A DNA stretch of 52,671 nt from Liquorilactobacillus oeni DSM 19972 (lineage in GTDB: Bacteria; Bacillota; Bacilli; Lactobacillales; Lactobacillaceae): assembly GCF_001436275.1 (NCBI RefSeq), contig NZ_AZEH01000019.1, positions 1-52,671 on the forward strand, given 5' to 3'. This document shows positions 18,003 to 27,517 of the stretch, piece by piece. A program made the translations under genes and the position numbers. Within the stretch, counting starts at the first letter, position 1, and the number at the start of each line of letters is the position of its first letter. The notes under the pieces are model-generated. The model saw only the letters and a program-made list of their open reading frames with translations, was not told the DNA's origin and ran no database searches.

Positions 18003-19124
18003 TTACTTGCTTTTTTCGTTATTTAATAAATAGATATCACGAAAATATTTAACAATGACTTTTAACACAGCATAAAAAGGAATCCCTAATATCATTCCCA
18101 TCAAACCAGCTAAGTTCCCAGCAACCAGCAGCAACATTATAATAGTTAAAGGATGAATATCAAGCGACTTACCTATTACATTAGGATAAATTAAGTTTCC
18201 ATCTACTTGCTGTACAATCACACATACAATTACTACAAAAATCACCATTTTGAAAGAAACTGAAAAAGCAAGGATCAAGGCTGGCAATAACCCTAGGTAG
18301 GGTCCAAGATAGGGAATAATATTTGTTGTTCCTGCAAGCACACCCAATAAGAGCGCATATGGCATCCCTATTATCCAATAGCCTAATGACGTAAATGTTG
18401 CCACAAAAGTACACTCAATAACTTGTCCTGCTATATACTTAGAGATCGTGTCCCCCATTTTGGATAAAAGTTCTTCAACCTGTTCCGCCCGCTTTGTCGG
18501 CATCAATTTTTGGATATTGGGAATTAAACGATGACCGTCTTTCAGCATATAAAAAAGCATAAAAGGGACTGTGATAATGGTTACTGTAATACTGGTAATC
18601 ATCCCAATTACTGTCCCAAGGCTTTTTGTCAAAGATCCTAGAAATTCAGCAACTGAGTTCATAAAATTCTTTCCAATTTTATCAACATAATCTTGCACAT
18701 TAAGCTGCCGCATCCATTCGTGATCACTTAAATCATTATATAAATGATTTACACTTTTTTGCAGAATACTCAAATAATCAGGAGTATTCAAAATTAACTG
18801 TCCTACTTGGGAGATTAAAAGCGGCACCATAAAAGTAAGCGCCAAAGCGATAATCCCAATTAAAATTACAAACACTAACACCACAGCTAAAGCTCTATTA
18901 ATGCGAAAACGACCAATATGAAGCTTCATAAAAAAAGCAACCACTGGTCTGAAAAGATAATACAAAAAACCTGATATAATCACAGGAATAAAAAGTGTAG
19001 AAATAAAAGTACCCACAGGTTCAAATACAAAGCTGATTTTTGTACATACCCAGATTAAAGTAGCAATAAGCAAAGCTTCTACAGTAAAATACATCATTTT
19101 TGATTTTTTCAATTTTTCAAGCAT
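18003..19124 (-). CDS. AI-2E family (PerM-type) transporter
   Basis: A polytopic membrane protein of about 373 residues with roughly eight membrane segments, the central amphipathic region (LLSKMGDTISKYIAGQVIECTFVATFTSLGY) and the conserved NIIPYLGPYLGLLPA and IYPNVIGKSLDIHPL motifs of the AI-2E/PerM family. Members export small molecules or act as Na+/H+ antiporters; the substrate cannot be read from sequence. I take the ATG at 19124 as start; an in-frame TTG at 19139 is a weaker alternative. No quorum-sensing genes lie nearby, so the AI-2E name should not be read as evidence of signalling. Confidence 0.9.
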   Translation of the reverse strand: MLEKLKKSKMMYFTVEALLIATLIWVCTKISFVFEPVGTFISTLFIPVIISGFLYYLFRPVVAFFMKLHIGRFRINRALAVVLVFVILIGIIALALTFMVPLLISQVGQLILNTPDYLSILQKSVNHLYNDLSDHEWMRQLNVQDYVDKIGKNFMNSVAEFLGSLTKSLGTVIGMITSITVTIITVPFMLFYMLKDGHRLIPNIQKLMPTKRAEQVEELLSKMGDTISKYIAGQVIECTFVATFTSLGYWIIGMPYALLLGVLAGTTNIIPYLGPYLGLLPALILAFSVSFKMVIFVVIVCVIVQQVDGNLIYPNVIGKSLDIHPLTIIMLLLVAGNLAGLMGMILGIPFYAVLKVIVKYFRDIYLLNNEKSK

Positions 19125-19181
19125 TTTAACACCAGCCAATCACTCATTTCTTAAATACATCAAACACTGTTTCATTTTGAT

Positions 19182-19218
19182 AAAAAAACTGCAATCACAA
19201 TTAAAAATGTGATCACAG
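19182..19218 (-). terminator. Intrinsic terminator of ntdP
   Basis: On the minus strand CTGTGATCACA pairs with TGTGATTGCAG (11 positions, two G-U wobbles), followed by seven T, 24 nt after the ntdP stop codon. The TGTGATCACA palindrome inside it is part of the stem, not an evident CRP site. Confidence 0.75.
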
Positions 19219-19242
19219 CTTTTCGTGTCATAAACACATCGT

Positions 19243-19788
19243 TTACAAACGCCGTGACAGCTCAAGATAACGATTATACCAAATTTCGACATATTCTTTC
19301 GAAAAAGGGCCCTTCTTATTTTCTATCCAGTCAACAAGTATCAGCACATTATGCTTCAAAATTTTATCTGTTTCTTTAGAGTAATTCCATTTTGCAGCAT
19401 GCTCTTCATACTCGTCAACATCGAGAAGCCTCTTTTCTCCATTAGGAAAAACCTTGACATCAAGGTCATAATCAATATATTTCAATGCCTCTTTGTCTAG
19501 AATTGCCGGAGAAGCAAGGTTACAATAATAAGAAATTCCATTGTCCCTAATCATTGTAACGATATTAAACCAGTAATGCTTATGAAAATAAATCAATGCA
19601 GGCTCTCTTGTAACCCAACGACGACCATCAGATTCTGTTACCAGAGTATGATCATTACAGCCGATTAACGAATTTTCACTTGTCTTCAGTACCATCGTAT
19701 CGCGCCACGTCCGATGTAAACTGCCATCGTGCTTATAACTTTTGATGGTGACAAAATCACCTTCCCTTGGTTCCTTTGACTGACGCAT
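19243..19788 (-). CDS. ntdP: DUF402 nucleoside tri-/diphosphate phosphatase
   Basis: A 181-residue cytoplasmic protein of the UPF0374/DUF402 family (B. subtilis YgaC, S. aureus NtdP), which hydrolyses nucleoside tri- and diphosphates. Visible family features are [19 protein letters not shown], the [27 protein letters not shown] core and the acidic metal-binding stretch [15 protein letters not shown]...LDVDEYEEH. The ATG follows GAAGGCAGG at 7 nt. It has a terminator after it and a gap of 110 nt before it, so it is probably monocistronic. Confidence 0.87.
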   Translation of the reverse strand: MRQSKEPREGDFVTIKSYKHDGSLHRTWRDTMVLKTSENSLIGCNDHTLVTESDGRRWVTREPALIYFHKHYWFNIVTMIRDNGISYYCNLASPAILDKEALKYIDYDLDVKVFPNGEKRLLDVDEYEEHAAKWNYSKETDKILKHNVLILVDWIENKKGPFSKEYVEIWYNRYLELSRRL

Positions 19789-19898
19789 GGAAAAACCTGC
19801 CTTCTATAAACACAGGTGCAGTTTCACACCGATATCATAACTATTATAGCAAACTTATAACAGAAATCCCAAAAATTATTTGCTTTAAGCTGATTTTT

Positions 19899-21071
19899 TT
19901 AAAATTTTGAAAGCCCATAATAAAGGCTGGTATCTAGTGTCAGATTAAAAGATCCATGTACGTTTGCTACGTTACTCTGCAAAATCACAGCATTTTTACC
20001 ATGTACTGAGAGGTCCCCAATCGTCTCATAGCCATATTCACAACCATGAATGTGATATCCAGACTTTATTTTCCTTTTAGTAAATTGTGGCAACTGTGCC
20101 AGATGATACAACCCTGCACTGTAATTGTTTTTTGGGGGAAATGTTGTATACAGTATCTTTGTTTCATACGATGTCAGCAACTTGTCGCTCAGAAATCCAC
20201 TTAGCATTCGGTACAAATCTGGAACACTCATATATAAATTTCCCGTTCCAAGCTCATTAGAATACTGAAACGGTTTTTCTTTAATTTCTTTTAAGAACTT
20301 ATTTTGTCCTTGCGAATAAGCCAAGGCTTTATTTTGCATCATTTTAGCATTTCCATCAAAAAAATATGTCTCTGTTAGCCCCAATGGCTTTTTAATCATT
20401 TTTTCAAAAGACTGCTCATATCCTTGCTGAGTAACCTTTTGCAAAATTCCTGCCAATAAAACATAATTAGCCGGTTGATAATTTTGCTGGCCTATACTTT
20501 TAACTTGAATCTGAATTTTTGAACTAGTGTAATTTATCAAAGCATTCGGAGAAAGAACTGTCTGAGGTAAAGTTGAAAGGCTAACCCCGGAAGTCATATT
20601 AAGCATTTCTCTGATCGTTACTAAATTGGCAAATTTAATTTTAGGATAGAATTTAGCCAACGTATCACTCAAAGATATCCTCTTCTTTTTTTCAAGCTGC
20701 ATAATCATCATCGCCGTAGCAGCTTTCTGTAAAGAAGCGATTTGATAAGTGGACCTGCTATCATTTGGTCTTCTTTCCTCAAGGTTTGCGTAACCATAAC
20801 CTCTTTGATAAACAACCTTGCCATTCTTAATAATCAAGGCTTCGCCAACAAAATTATTTTTCTTCAACTGTTGGTCCGCATACCGGCAAAAATTTTTGAG
20901 TGCTGATGCACACTTTTGCTTCTCATCGACCTTTTTTATTTTATTTTTTTCAAAAATAGTTTGCTTCTGCGTCTGCCTATTTGCTTTGTCAAAAAACATT
21001 ATACTTTTTGACGCAATACCAACTACAATAAATAGTAAAAACAATCTTAAAAATAACTTTTTTTTATTCAT
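19899..21071 (-). CDS. Serine hydrolase, class C beta-lactamase/penicillin-binding family
   Basis: A 390-residue protein with an N-terminal membrane anchor or uncleaved signal (KKKLFLRLFLLFIVVGIASKS, residues 3-23) and an extracellular serine hydrolase domain. The catalytic SxxK is SLQK in YQIASLQKAATAMM; the next motif region reads YQPANYVLLAGIL, matching the usual YSNxGYxLLG. The C-terminal KTG-type box is replaced by HGCEYGYETIG. Family members include D-aminopeptidases, esterases and peptidoglycan-modifying enzymes; resistance to beta-lactams is not implied. It starts 32 nt after the stop codon of rlmD and may be co-transcribed with it. Confidence 0.85.
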   Translation of the reverse strand: MNKKKLFLRLFLLFIVVGIASKSIMFFDKANRQTQKQTIFEKNKIKKVDEKQKCASALKNFCRYADQQLKKNNFVGEALIIKNGKVVYQRGYGYANLEERRPNDSRSTYQIASLQKAATAMMIMQLEKKKRISLSDTLAKFYPKIKFANLVTIREMLNMTSGVSLSTLPQTVLSPNALINYTSSKIQIQVKSIGQQNYQPANYVLLAGILQKVTQQGYEQSFEKMIKKPLGLTETYFFDGNAKMMQNKALAYSQGQNKFLKEIKEKPFQYSNELGTGNLYMSVPDLYRMLSGFLSDKLLTSYETKILYTTFPPKNNYSAGLYHLAQLPQFTKRKIKSGYHIHGCEYGYETIGDLSVHGKNAVILQSNVANVHGSFNLTLDTSLYYGLSKF

Positions 21072-21103
21072 AAACTTACTACCTCAAAGTTAAACTTACT
21101 CCT

Positions 21104-22492
21104 TTAAAGCCCTAATTTAACTACAGCTTCACAACGTGCGGTTTGAGGAAACATGTCAATTGGTTGAATATATTCTACTCGGTATACTTTAACCAATTCT
21201 TTCAAATCACGTGCTAATGTCGATGGATTACAAGAAACATAGACAAACTTTTTAGGTTGAACTTTGAGAATAGTTTTAAGAAGGACCTGATCTAATCCAG
21301 TACGCGGAGGATCAACTACTAATGCATCAGCAACAAAACCTTCCTTTAGCCACCGTGGAATCACTTCTTCAGCCTTGCCGCATTCATACCATGTATTTGT
21401 ACGCTGATTTAAGCGCGCATTTTCTTTTGCATCCTCAATAGCCGCGGCAGTAATATCCATTCCTCTGACTTCTTTGACGTTATCAGCAGCAAAAAGCCCA
21501 ATTGTTCCCACACCGCAATATGCATCTATTAGTGTCTCACTGGGTGTAAGGGCCAATGCTTCTGCAACCTTCTGATACATAACTTTAGTTTGAAAAGGAT
21601 TTAATTGGAAAAAAGCACGAGCAGAAAGCTTAAATTTAACTGTTCCTATTTTATCCATAATAAAGTCCTGTCCAGCAAGCAGTTTTGTCTGTTTCCCCCA
21701 AATAAGAGACTCTTTCTTATCATTTATATTTTGCAGAATAGAAACAAGTTGAGGTATCTTTTGCAGCAATTTTTCTATTAACAATCTTTTATGCGGAAAT
21801 TTGGATGAATTTGTGATGAAGACCAACTGAGCTTGTCCATTTAAAAATGATTCCCGTACTACCAAAGTTTTTATAATACCAGAACTCTGCTTCTCGTTAT
21901 AAATGGGTACTTCAAATTCTTTAAGCAACTTGCAGACTGTATTTATAATCTTCATCGTCAGCGGCCGTTGTGTACTAAAAGTCGGCAGCGCTACAAGTTG
22001 ATGTGTTCCTCTTTTATACAAACCGGCTACTACTTCTCCATGTCTGTCCATTCGGACTTGAAATTGTGCCTTATTGCGATATCCATAAGGATTTTCCATT
22101 CCTATTGTAGCTTTGAGAGAAAAAGAACGGTACCCCTTTGGCTTAAATTTTTCTAGTGATTGTAAAATAACGTCACGTTTAAATTCAAGCTGTTTTTCAT
22201 AAACAAGGTGTTCCAATTCTATTCCACCAACATCATAATTGTCTTTTTTTTCAACTCTGTCAGGGCTTTTTTTTCTAAACTTATGAACCCTTGCTAATGC
22301 AAAGTGAGGGTTGTTTTTGATTGCTTCGGCAACAATTTCTTCATTCGGCAAAGCATTCGGTACAAAAACGACCTTATGCTTAAAATATCCAATCCCCTCG
22401 CCATTAATACCTAACCTTTTAATAGTAAGTGGAAACCGTTGCCCAGGCAAAAGGACGACCCCTACTTGTTTTTTTCTTTTTTCCTGTCGCAT
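21104..22492 (-). CDS. rlmD: 23S rRNA (uracil-5-)-methyltransferase RlmD/RlmCD family
   Basis: A SAM-dependent enzyme that makes 5-methyluridine in 23S rRNA; Bacillus RlmCD modifies two uridines. An N-terminal TRAM domain (LTIKRLGINGEGIGYFKHKVVFVPNALPNE) is followed by the methyltransferase fold with the SAM motif DAYCGVGTIGLFAA, VDPPRTGLD and the catalytic cysteine motif YVSCNPSTLARDL. The N-terminal iron-sulfur cysteines of E. coli RlmD are not evident, as in many Gram-positive homologues. The start ATG has AAGGAG 9 nt upstream. It is divergent from recX, as in several lactobacilli. Confidence 0.93.
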   Translation of the reverse strand: MRQEKRKKQVGVVLLPGQRFPLTIKRLGINGEGIGYFKHKVVFVPNALPNEEIVAEAIKNNPHFALARVHKFRKKSPDRVEKKDNYDVGGIELEHLVYEKQLEFKRDVILQSLEKFKPKGYRSFSLKATIGMENPYGYRNKAQFQVRMDRHGEVVAGLYKRGTHQLVALPTFSTQRPLTMKIINTVCKLLKEFEVPIYNEKQSSGIIKTLVVRESFLNGQAQLVFITNSSKFPHKRLLIEKLLQKIPQLVSILQNINDKKESLIWGKQTKLLAGQDFIMDKIGTVKFKLSARAFFQLNPFQTKVMYQKVAEALALTPSETLIDAYCGVGTIGLFAADNVKEVRGMDITAAAIEDAKENARLNQRTNTWYECGKAEEVIPRWLKEGFVADALVVDPPRTGLDQVLLKTILKVQPKKFVYVSCNPSTLARDLKELVKVYRVEYIQPIDMFPQTARCEAVVKLGL

Positions 22493-22605
22493 TAAAGTAA
22501 ACTCCTTAATATTATAATATCTAATTATAACACTGTTAAATCTTTTTTTTGAAAGGTGGCTTCATGTATAATAATAGTGATTGAAAAACATTTGGAGGCG
22601 TATTT

Positions 22606-23397
22606 ATGACAGCTAAAATCACCAGAATTACAACACAAAAAAGAAAGGGCCGTTTTAATATCTTTCTTGATGATGAATACAGCTTTTCAGTCAGTGAAAA
22701 CGTACTTACAAAATATCGTTTGCATAAGGGACAAGAAATCAATGCCCAACTGCAAGCTATACTCACAAAAGATGAGACTTTATCACAATTTTACGAAAAA
22801 GCTTTAAATTATCTTAGCTATCAAATGCGCAGTGAAAAAGAGCTGCGCTTATATCTTAAAAATCAAAATGCTCCAGTTAAAATAATTACTCAGGTGCAAA
22901 AAAAGCTACGCACAGAAGCTCTTTTGGATGATCATAAATTTGCAGCAAGCTATGTCAGAACGATGGTAAAGACAGCTGATAAGGGCTTCAAAATGATTGC
23001 AGTTCAGTTGCGTAAAAAGGGAATTTCAGAAGAAATAATCGAAGATGCTGCAACAGAATATGATAGAAATACTGTGAGTGTTAAAGTCAGCAAATTAATT
23101 GAAAAATTGATGAAGCAATATCGTAATGATTCTTCAAGTATGAAATTTCGGAAAGTAAAACAGCGACTGCTTGCAAAAGGATTTTCTGTTGATGAAATAA
23201 ATACTGGGTTAGAAAATACGACTCTTAAAGATGATCCTGAACTTGAAGAGGATGCATTAAATACTCAGTTTAATAAACTTATAAATAAGTACCACTCACT
23301 GCAACCGGCTATAAAAAAGCTTAAAATAAAACAAGCTCTTTACCGTAAAGGTTTTAAACTTTCTGATATTGACATTTTATTAGAAAACAAATTTTAA
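22606..23397 (+). CDS. recX: Regulatory protein RecX
   Basis: A modulator of RecA filament assembly, 263 residues, all helical, with the repeated three-helix units of RecX. LNYLSYQMRSEKELRLYLK and FAASYVRTMVKTADKGFKMIAVQLRKKGISEEII are typical. Gram-positive RecX proteins are longer than the ~150-residue E. coli form because of extra C-terminal repeats, as seen here (VKQRLLAKGFSVDEI and IKQALYRKGFKLSDI). GGAGG stands 7 nt before the ATG. It is followed by the repeat element R2, whose hairpin probably ends its transcript. Confidence 0.93.
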   Translation: MTAKITRITTQKRKGRFNIFLDDEYSFSVSENVLTKYRLHKGQEINAQLQAILTKDETLSQFYEKALNYLSYQMRSEKELRLYLKNQNAPVKIITQVQKKLRTEALLDDHKFAASYVRTMVKTADKGFKMIAVQLRKKGISEEIIEDAATEYDRNTVSVKVSKLIEKLMKQYRNDSSSMKFRKVKQRLLAKGFSVDEINTGLENTTLKDDPELEEDALNTQFNKLINKYHSLQPAIKKLKIKQALYRKGFKLSDIDILLENKF

Positions 23398-23402
23398 TAA
23401 AC

Positions 23403-23588
23403 AAAAAAGGCTGGGTCAAAAGTTAACTTTTAACCCAGTCTCTCTGTTTTAATCTAAAATATGCAAATCAACGTGTTTCAACAGTCTGTCTTTTCCGCTT
23501 AGCCACGAAATAACTCATAGTCAAATGCAAGACTATATTCGCAATTTGCAGTTAATGCGCGAAGCCTAACGGCTATTGCGCACTAGCT
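23403..23588 (+). repeat. Interspersed intergenic repeat, copy R2
   Basis: The full-length form: the first hairpin has 14-position arms, CTGGGTCAAAAGTT pairing with AACTTTTAACCCAG (23411-23438), then CGTGTTTCAACAGTCTGTC, TTTTCCGCTTAGCCACG, a second inverted repeat CATAGTC...GACTAT, GCAGTTAATGC and AGCCTAACGGCTATTGC. It fills almost the whole gap between convergent recX and the BrkB gene. T after the first hairpin is limited in the plus direction, while A before it gives a T run in the minus direction. Confidence 0.85.
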
Positions 23589-23591
23589 CCT

Positions 23592-24512
23592 CTATTTGTT
23601 GCGTTCTTTATCTGAATGACGCTTTTTAAAAAAATGCTGTATCTTGCCTATTTTAGGCTCTATTTTCTGATACTTTTTTTCTTCCAATGTAGCGTTAAGT
23701 ACTGCACCTAGCATGATGAGCCATCCAGAATAATTCAGCCAAAATAGCAAAACGATGAATGTTCCGATCGTACCATAACTCAGAACCGATTTAGCAAAAT
23801 ATCGCACATAAATTGAAAAAACCTGCGCAAGTATTATCCATCCAAAAGTTGTTAAAACAGCTCCAGGAAGAATCAAATGAAAATGAATTTTAGCATTCGG
23901 TAAAAAATAATATATCAAACTGATGATAAGGAATAACCCCAGCACAGTAACTGGCCACTTAAAAATACTAAAAAGACTGCTAAAATCGGTGGAAAGATGA
24001 AAAAGTGGGGTAATATAATCCAAAATAAGCTGACCAAAACTAAACAATGTTAAAATTACAGCAATTAGAATAACAAATACCAATGTCAAAAAAAAGGAAA
24101 CAAGTCTAACTGCAATTGCGCCTTGTGAACTTTCAACTCCATAAGCATTGTTTAAAGCTAATTTTAGTGCATTAACTCCTTGGCTAGCCGCCCATAAAGC
24201 CACTAGCGCACTAATTGAAATCAAACCGCCGCTTCCCTTTTCCAAAAACGAAATAACTATGGGATGAAGCGTATTATAAATAGTATTTGGAACTGCCGTC
24301 TGCAAGTAAGTCAAGACAGTTTGAGCCTTGATATTCAAAAGCGGCATCAAATTCCCAATTAAAATAATCGTGGGAAAAATCGCTAACAATGAATAATATG
24401 CAATCACAATCGCAGTGTTGTTAATATTAACGGTGGCACTCCTTTGGAGCATATTCTTGACTACATTTTTAACCGCTGTAATCTTTGATTGTTTTCCTTT
24501 GATTTCCACCAT
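23592..24512 (-). CDS. YihY/BrkB family inner membrane protein
   Basis: A 306-residue polytopic membrane protein with six hydrophobic segments and the family's GYIGTF-like motif SYGTIGTFIVLLFWLNYSGWLIMLGAVLNA near the C-terminus and ALVALWAASQGVNALKLALNNAYG in the middle. Once annotated as ribonuclease BN by error; the function is unknown (a transporter role has been suggested). The ATG lies very near GAAGGG; a GTG one codon later has better spacing. It is separated from the LysM gene by 62 nt in the same direction. Confidence 0.88.
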   Translation of the reverse strand: MVEIKGKQSKITAVKNVVKNMLQRSATVNINNTAIVIAYYSLLAIFPTIILIGNLMPLLNIKAQTVLTYLQTAVPNTIYNTLHPIVISFLEKGSGGLISISALVALWAASQGVNALKLALNNAYGVESSQGAIAVRLVSFFLTLVFVILIAVILTLFSFGQLILDYITPLFHLSTDFSSLFSIFKWPVTVLGLFLIISLIYYFLPNAKIHFHLILPGAVLTTFGWIILAQVFSIYVRYFAKSVLSYGTIGTFIVLLFWLNYSGWLIMLGAVLNATLEEKKYQKIEPKIGKIQHFFKKRHSDKERNK

Positions 24513-24574
24513 TTCCCTTCAAACCTCAACTAAAACAGTAACCAAATTATAACATGACCTGTTTAATTACACAG

Positions 24575-25081
24575 CTAATTGCTACTATTTTGGCTTGAGG
24601 AAACTGCTGTAGACGTAACAGGAACTTTCAAAGCTGTTCCACTTGAAATCGTACCGCTTTCTAAATTATTAAGATCCATCAATTTCGTAGTTGTAGTCTG
24701 ATACTTTGCCGCAATTGCAGAAAGAGTGTCGCCTACTTGGACTACATAAGTTTGATAATTATTCTGTCCAGATGAGCTTTTTTTAGAAACATTACTTGAA
24801 GAAACTGTACTTGTTTTTGCACTGCTTTGTTTATCGGCTGCCTTATTTGTACTTTGAGAAACTGCAGCTACACTTTCTACCCCATATTTTCGTTGGGCAA
24901 TACTTTGTTGTTTTTTATACTCAGCCTTTTGTACCTTAGCTGTATTCCCAAAAGAATTTTGAATACGTGCTCGTACCACACTGCTATTCCATCCAAAATA
25001 CCCTAGTGTAACGAATATAACTATAAGAACTATAACTCCCATCCAATTTCTACTTTTCTGGCGATTTCTTTTTCGAGCCAT
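24575..25081 (-). CDS. LysM-domain membrane-anchored protein
   Basis: 168 residues: a basic N-terminus (MARKRNRQKSRNW), a membrane segment at about 14-34, a Ser/Thr/Lys-rich extracellular spacer, and one LysM module (YVVQVGDTLSAIAAKYQTTTTKLMDLNNLESGTISSG, about 118-160) that binds peptidoglycan or chitin-like glycans. No catalytic domain is present. The layout is the same as the C-terminal half of the TagH-like protein at 16385. The ATG at 25081 has AGGGGG 7 nt upstream; the open frame extends upstream without a usable signal. Confidence 0.85.
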   Translation of the reverse strand: MARKRNRQKSRNWMGVIVLIVIFVTLGYFGWNSSVVRARIQNSFGNTAKVQKAEYKKQQSIAQRKYGVESVAAVSQSTNKAADKQSSAKTSTVSSSNVSKKSSSGQNNYQTYVVQVGDTLSAIAAKYQTTTTKLMDLNNLESGTISSGTALKVPVTSTAVSSSQNSSN

Positions 25082-25127
25082 TACATTTCCCCCTGCGTGA
25101 ATTAGTTGTTTGAACTCTACCTTAACA

Positions 25128-25156
25128 ATTATCAGATATAACTTAAATAATTTCAA
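25128..25156 (-). promoter_or_regulatory. Promoter of the LysM protein gene
   Basis: The minus strand reads TTGAAA (25156-25151), a 17-nt spacer and GATAAT (25133-25128), 46 nt before the start codon. Confidence 0.6.
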
Positions 25157-25351
25157 TAAAAACTATTAAGTCATTAAGAAAATTACAAATAATTATTTTA
25201 AATTCTACTAAAATTCCATCAGCCTTTGACACTCAAACAAGAAGAATTTTTAAATAAGAATTGAATTGCAAGGATCAGACAAACGTAAATATGCAAAATT
25301 CACAGCTGCATCAAATAAGATCTAGCCTTCAAAACACATTTGCTAAGATTC
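25157..25351. other. Intergenic region without a recognised gene
   Basis: Together with the flanking promoter and the galU terminator it makes a 438-nt gap. It is AT-rich; no reading frame with a start signal, no RNA gene and no repeat was recognised. Confidence 0.4.
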
Positions 25352-25392
25352 TAAAAGGGGGCTATCCCAAAATACCTCTGGCATAACCCCCT
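25352..25392 (-). terminator. Probable terminator downstream of galU
   Basis: On the minus strand GGGGGTTATGCC pairs imperfectly with GGGATAGCCCCC, followed by TTTTA. It lies about 130 nt after the galU stop codon. The right arm resembles GGGCTNTCCCAAAA hairpins common in lactobacilli, a separate family from R1-R5. Confidence 0.65.
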
Positions 25393-25519
25393 AACTCTAC
25401 CTTTCAACATCAGAATCAATATATTTAAGATACTGTCTTTTCTGAACTTAAACAAAAATTAGTTAAAGTTTGCATAAGAAAGGATTTACTAAGCGTTTGT
25501 TTTATTGTTAGTAAAATAA

Positions 25520-26392
25520 TTATTTTAATGTTTTAGACAATTCTTTGATATATGCCTTCAAATCATCTTTAACTTCTGGATGCTCCAAACCAAATTGAAT
25601 TGAAGTTTTAAGGTAACCGAACTTATAACCAACGTCAAAACGTTCACCCTTGAATTCATGGGCAAAAACACGCTGAATCTTGTTCAAACGGTCAATTGCA
25701 TCAGTTAACTGAATTTCATTTCCTGCTCCTGGCTTTTGTGTTTCAAGCATTCCAAAGATTTCTGGAGTTAAAAGATAGCGCCCTATAATTGCAAGATCGC
25801 TTGGAGCTTTATCTACAGCAGGTTTTTCAACAAATTCCTTAACATCATAAAGCCCCTTGCTCGTTTCAGAACCGGGATCAATTACACCATATTTATAAAC
25901 TTCTTTATGCGGTACTTTCATTACCGCTAGAGTAGAAGCATGTGTCTGGTCATAACGATCTATCAGCTGTTTAGTCAAAGGAACTTTATCCCTCATCAAA
26001 TCGTCACCAAGCATTACAACAAAAGGTTCATTGCCTACAAAATCTTTTGCCATTAATACAGCGTCACCTAAACCTCTTGGGTGAGACTGGCGAATAAAAT
26101 AAAGATTGATATCAGTTGTTTGCTCGACGAGCTTGAGTAAATCAGTCTTCCCCTTCTCCTTTAGATTCTGTTCCAACTCTGGAACAGAATCGAAATGATC
26201 TTCAATAGGGCGCTTGCCTTTTCCGGTAACAACTAAAATATCTTCAATACCTGCTTTTTTAGCTTCTTCTACAATGTACTGAATAGTTGGTTTATCAATA
26301 ATTGGCAGCATTTCCTTTGCCAAGGCTTTAGTTGCAGGTAAGAAACGTGTACCTAACCCGGCAGCCGGAATCACAGCTTTTCTAACTTTCAT
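25520..26392 (-). CDS. galU: UTP-glucose-1-phosphate uridylyltransferase
   Basis: Makes UDP-glucose from glucose-1-phosphate and UTP, the donor for LafA/LafB glycolipids, LTA decoration and other wall glycans. 290 residues. The nucleotidyltransferase signature is [26 protein letters not shown] with the conserved Lys, followed by VMLGDDLM and FVEKPA. The start is the ATG at 26392 (MKVRKAV), with AAGGAG 8 nt upstream; the longer open frame before it lacks a signal. Monocistronic. Confidence 0.96.
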   Translation of the reverse strand: MKVRKAVIPAAGLGTRFLPATKALAKEMLPIIDKPTIQYIVEEAKKAGIEDILVVTGKGKRPIEDHFDSVPELEQNLKEKGKTDLLKLVEQTTDINLYFIRQSHPRGLGDAVLMAKDFVGNEPFVVMLGDDLMRDKVPLTKQLIDRYDQTHASTLAVMKVPHKEVYKYGVIDPGSETSKGLYDVKEFVEKPAVDKAPSDLAIIGRYLLTPEIFGMLETQKPGAGNEIQLTDAIDRLNKIQRVFAHEFKGERFDVGYKFGYLKTSIQFGLEHPEVKDDLKAYIKELSKTLK

Positions 26393-26554
26393 AATGTGAG
26401 CTCCTTTATCTGTTAGCGTTGTCAAAACACATCTTTTATTATAACACCCCACCCACAGATGATAAACCTATTAAAATTGTCGTCTGCTAGTCAGCTCGTT
26501 TATACAAAATTAGATTGTTTCAACACCAAATACATTTTATGAAAAAAATTAACT

Positions 26555-27343
26555 TTAAGCAAGTAAATATTTTTGATCACGTTCAGGATCTTGTGAAGTT
26601 AAAATTTTAGGACCATCTTCAGTAATTGCAAGTGTATGTTCATATTGACAAGAGAAACTTCCATCAGCTGTTCTGGCAGTCCAGCCATTCGGATCATCCA
26701 TTACCGCTTTCCAAGTTCCCACATTGATCATCGGTTCAATAGTAATAGTCATCCCTGGCCGCAATCTTAACCCCTTTCCAGCTTGACCATAATGCGGTAC
26801 ATTTGGGCTTTCATGCATTGTGGGTCCAATTCCATGTCCAATAAACTCGCGCACATCACCATAATTATTAACTTCTTCAGTATAATGTTGAATGGCAGCT
26901 CCAATATCTCCAATTCGATTCCCAACTTGTGCCTGATCAATTCCTAAATATAATGCGTCTTTGGTCACTTTCATCAAACGATCGATTTCAGGTGTTGATT
27001 TGCCAACAACATAACTCCAGCATGAATCGCTCATTGCACCGTGATAGTTGACAACCGTATCTACTTTTATAAGGTCCCCATCCTTTAAAATTAAGTTCTT
27101 ACGTGGAAATCCATGACAGATTTCATCATTAACGCTGACACAAGTTGCATATTTATAACCTTCAAAACCAATTTGTTCAGCAATTGCATCATGTTCTTCA
27201 AAATGCTTGCGTGCAAATTTTTCAATTTCCCAACTAGAGATACCTGGTTTGATAATTTTTCTTAAACCAATATGCATCCCAGCAAGAATTGCTCCAGATT
27301 TTGCCATTTCTTGGATTTCCCGAGGTGATTTTAACGTAATCAT
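26555..27343 (-). CDS. map: Type I methionine aminopeptidase
   Basis: Removes the N-terminal methionine of new proteins. 262 residues, pita-bread fold. The metal ligands are visible: Asp in KVDTVVNYHGAMSDSC (two Asp), His in EFIGHGIGPTMHE, Glu in TIEPMINVG and Glu in CQYEHTLAIT. The ATG has GGAGG 11 nt upstream. It is divergent from the flavodoxin gene. Confidence 0.95.
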   Translation of the reverse strand: MITLKSPREIQEMAKSGAILAGMHIGLRKIIKPGISSWEIEKFARKHFEEHDAIAEQIGFEGYKYATCVSVNDEICHGFPRKNLILKDGDLIKVDTVVNYHGAMSDSCWSYVVGKSTPEIDRLMKVTKDALYLGIDQAQVGNRIGDIGAAIQHYTEEVNNYGDVREFIGHGIGPTMHESPNVPHYGQAGKGLRLRPGMTITIEPMINVGTWKAVMDDPNGWTARTADGSFSCQYEHTLAITEDGPKILTSQDPERDQKYLLA

Positions 27344-27517
27344 TATCTACAATGCCTCCAATTTATTTTACTAACCTATTATAACCTAAAATGCTAACAA
27401 TAACTTACCAACTTTAGAATGTAGAGAATAGCTAATTACTAAATGTTATTTTTAGTATTCAGTAATTATCTGCTATAATTAGCCACAGTAGATAGTTGAA
27501 AGAAGGAGTTTTATTCA

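Noticed and set aside
19208-19218. TGTGATCACA palindrome resembling a CRP/FNR site
   Set aside because: It is one arm of the ntdP terminator stem and lies after a stop codon, not in a promoter.
25352-25392. A further copy of the R1-R5 repeat
   Set aside because: Only a GGGCTNTCCCAAAA-like arm is shared; none of the tail landmarks follow, so it is treated as an ordinary terminator.
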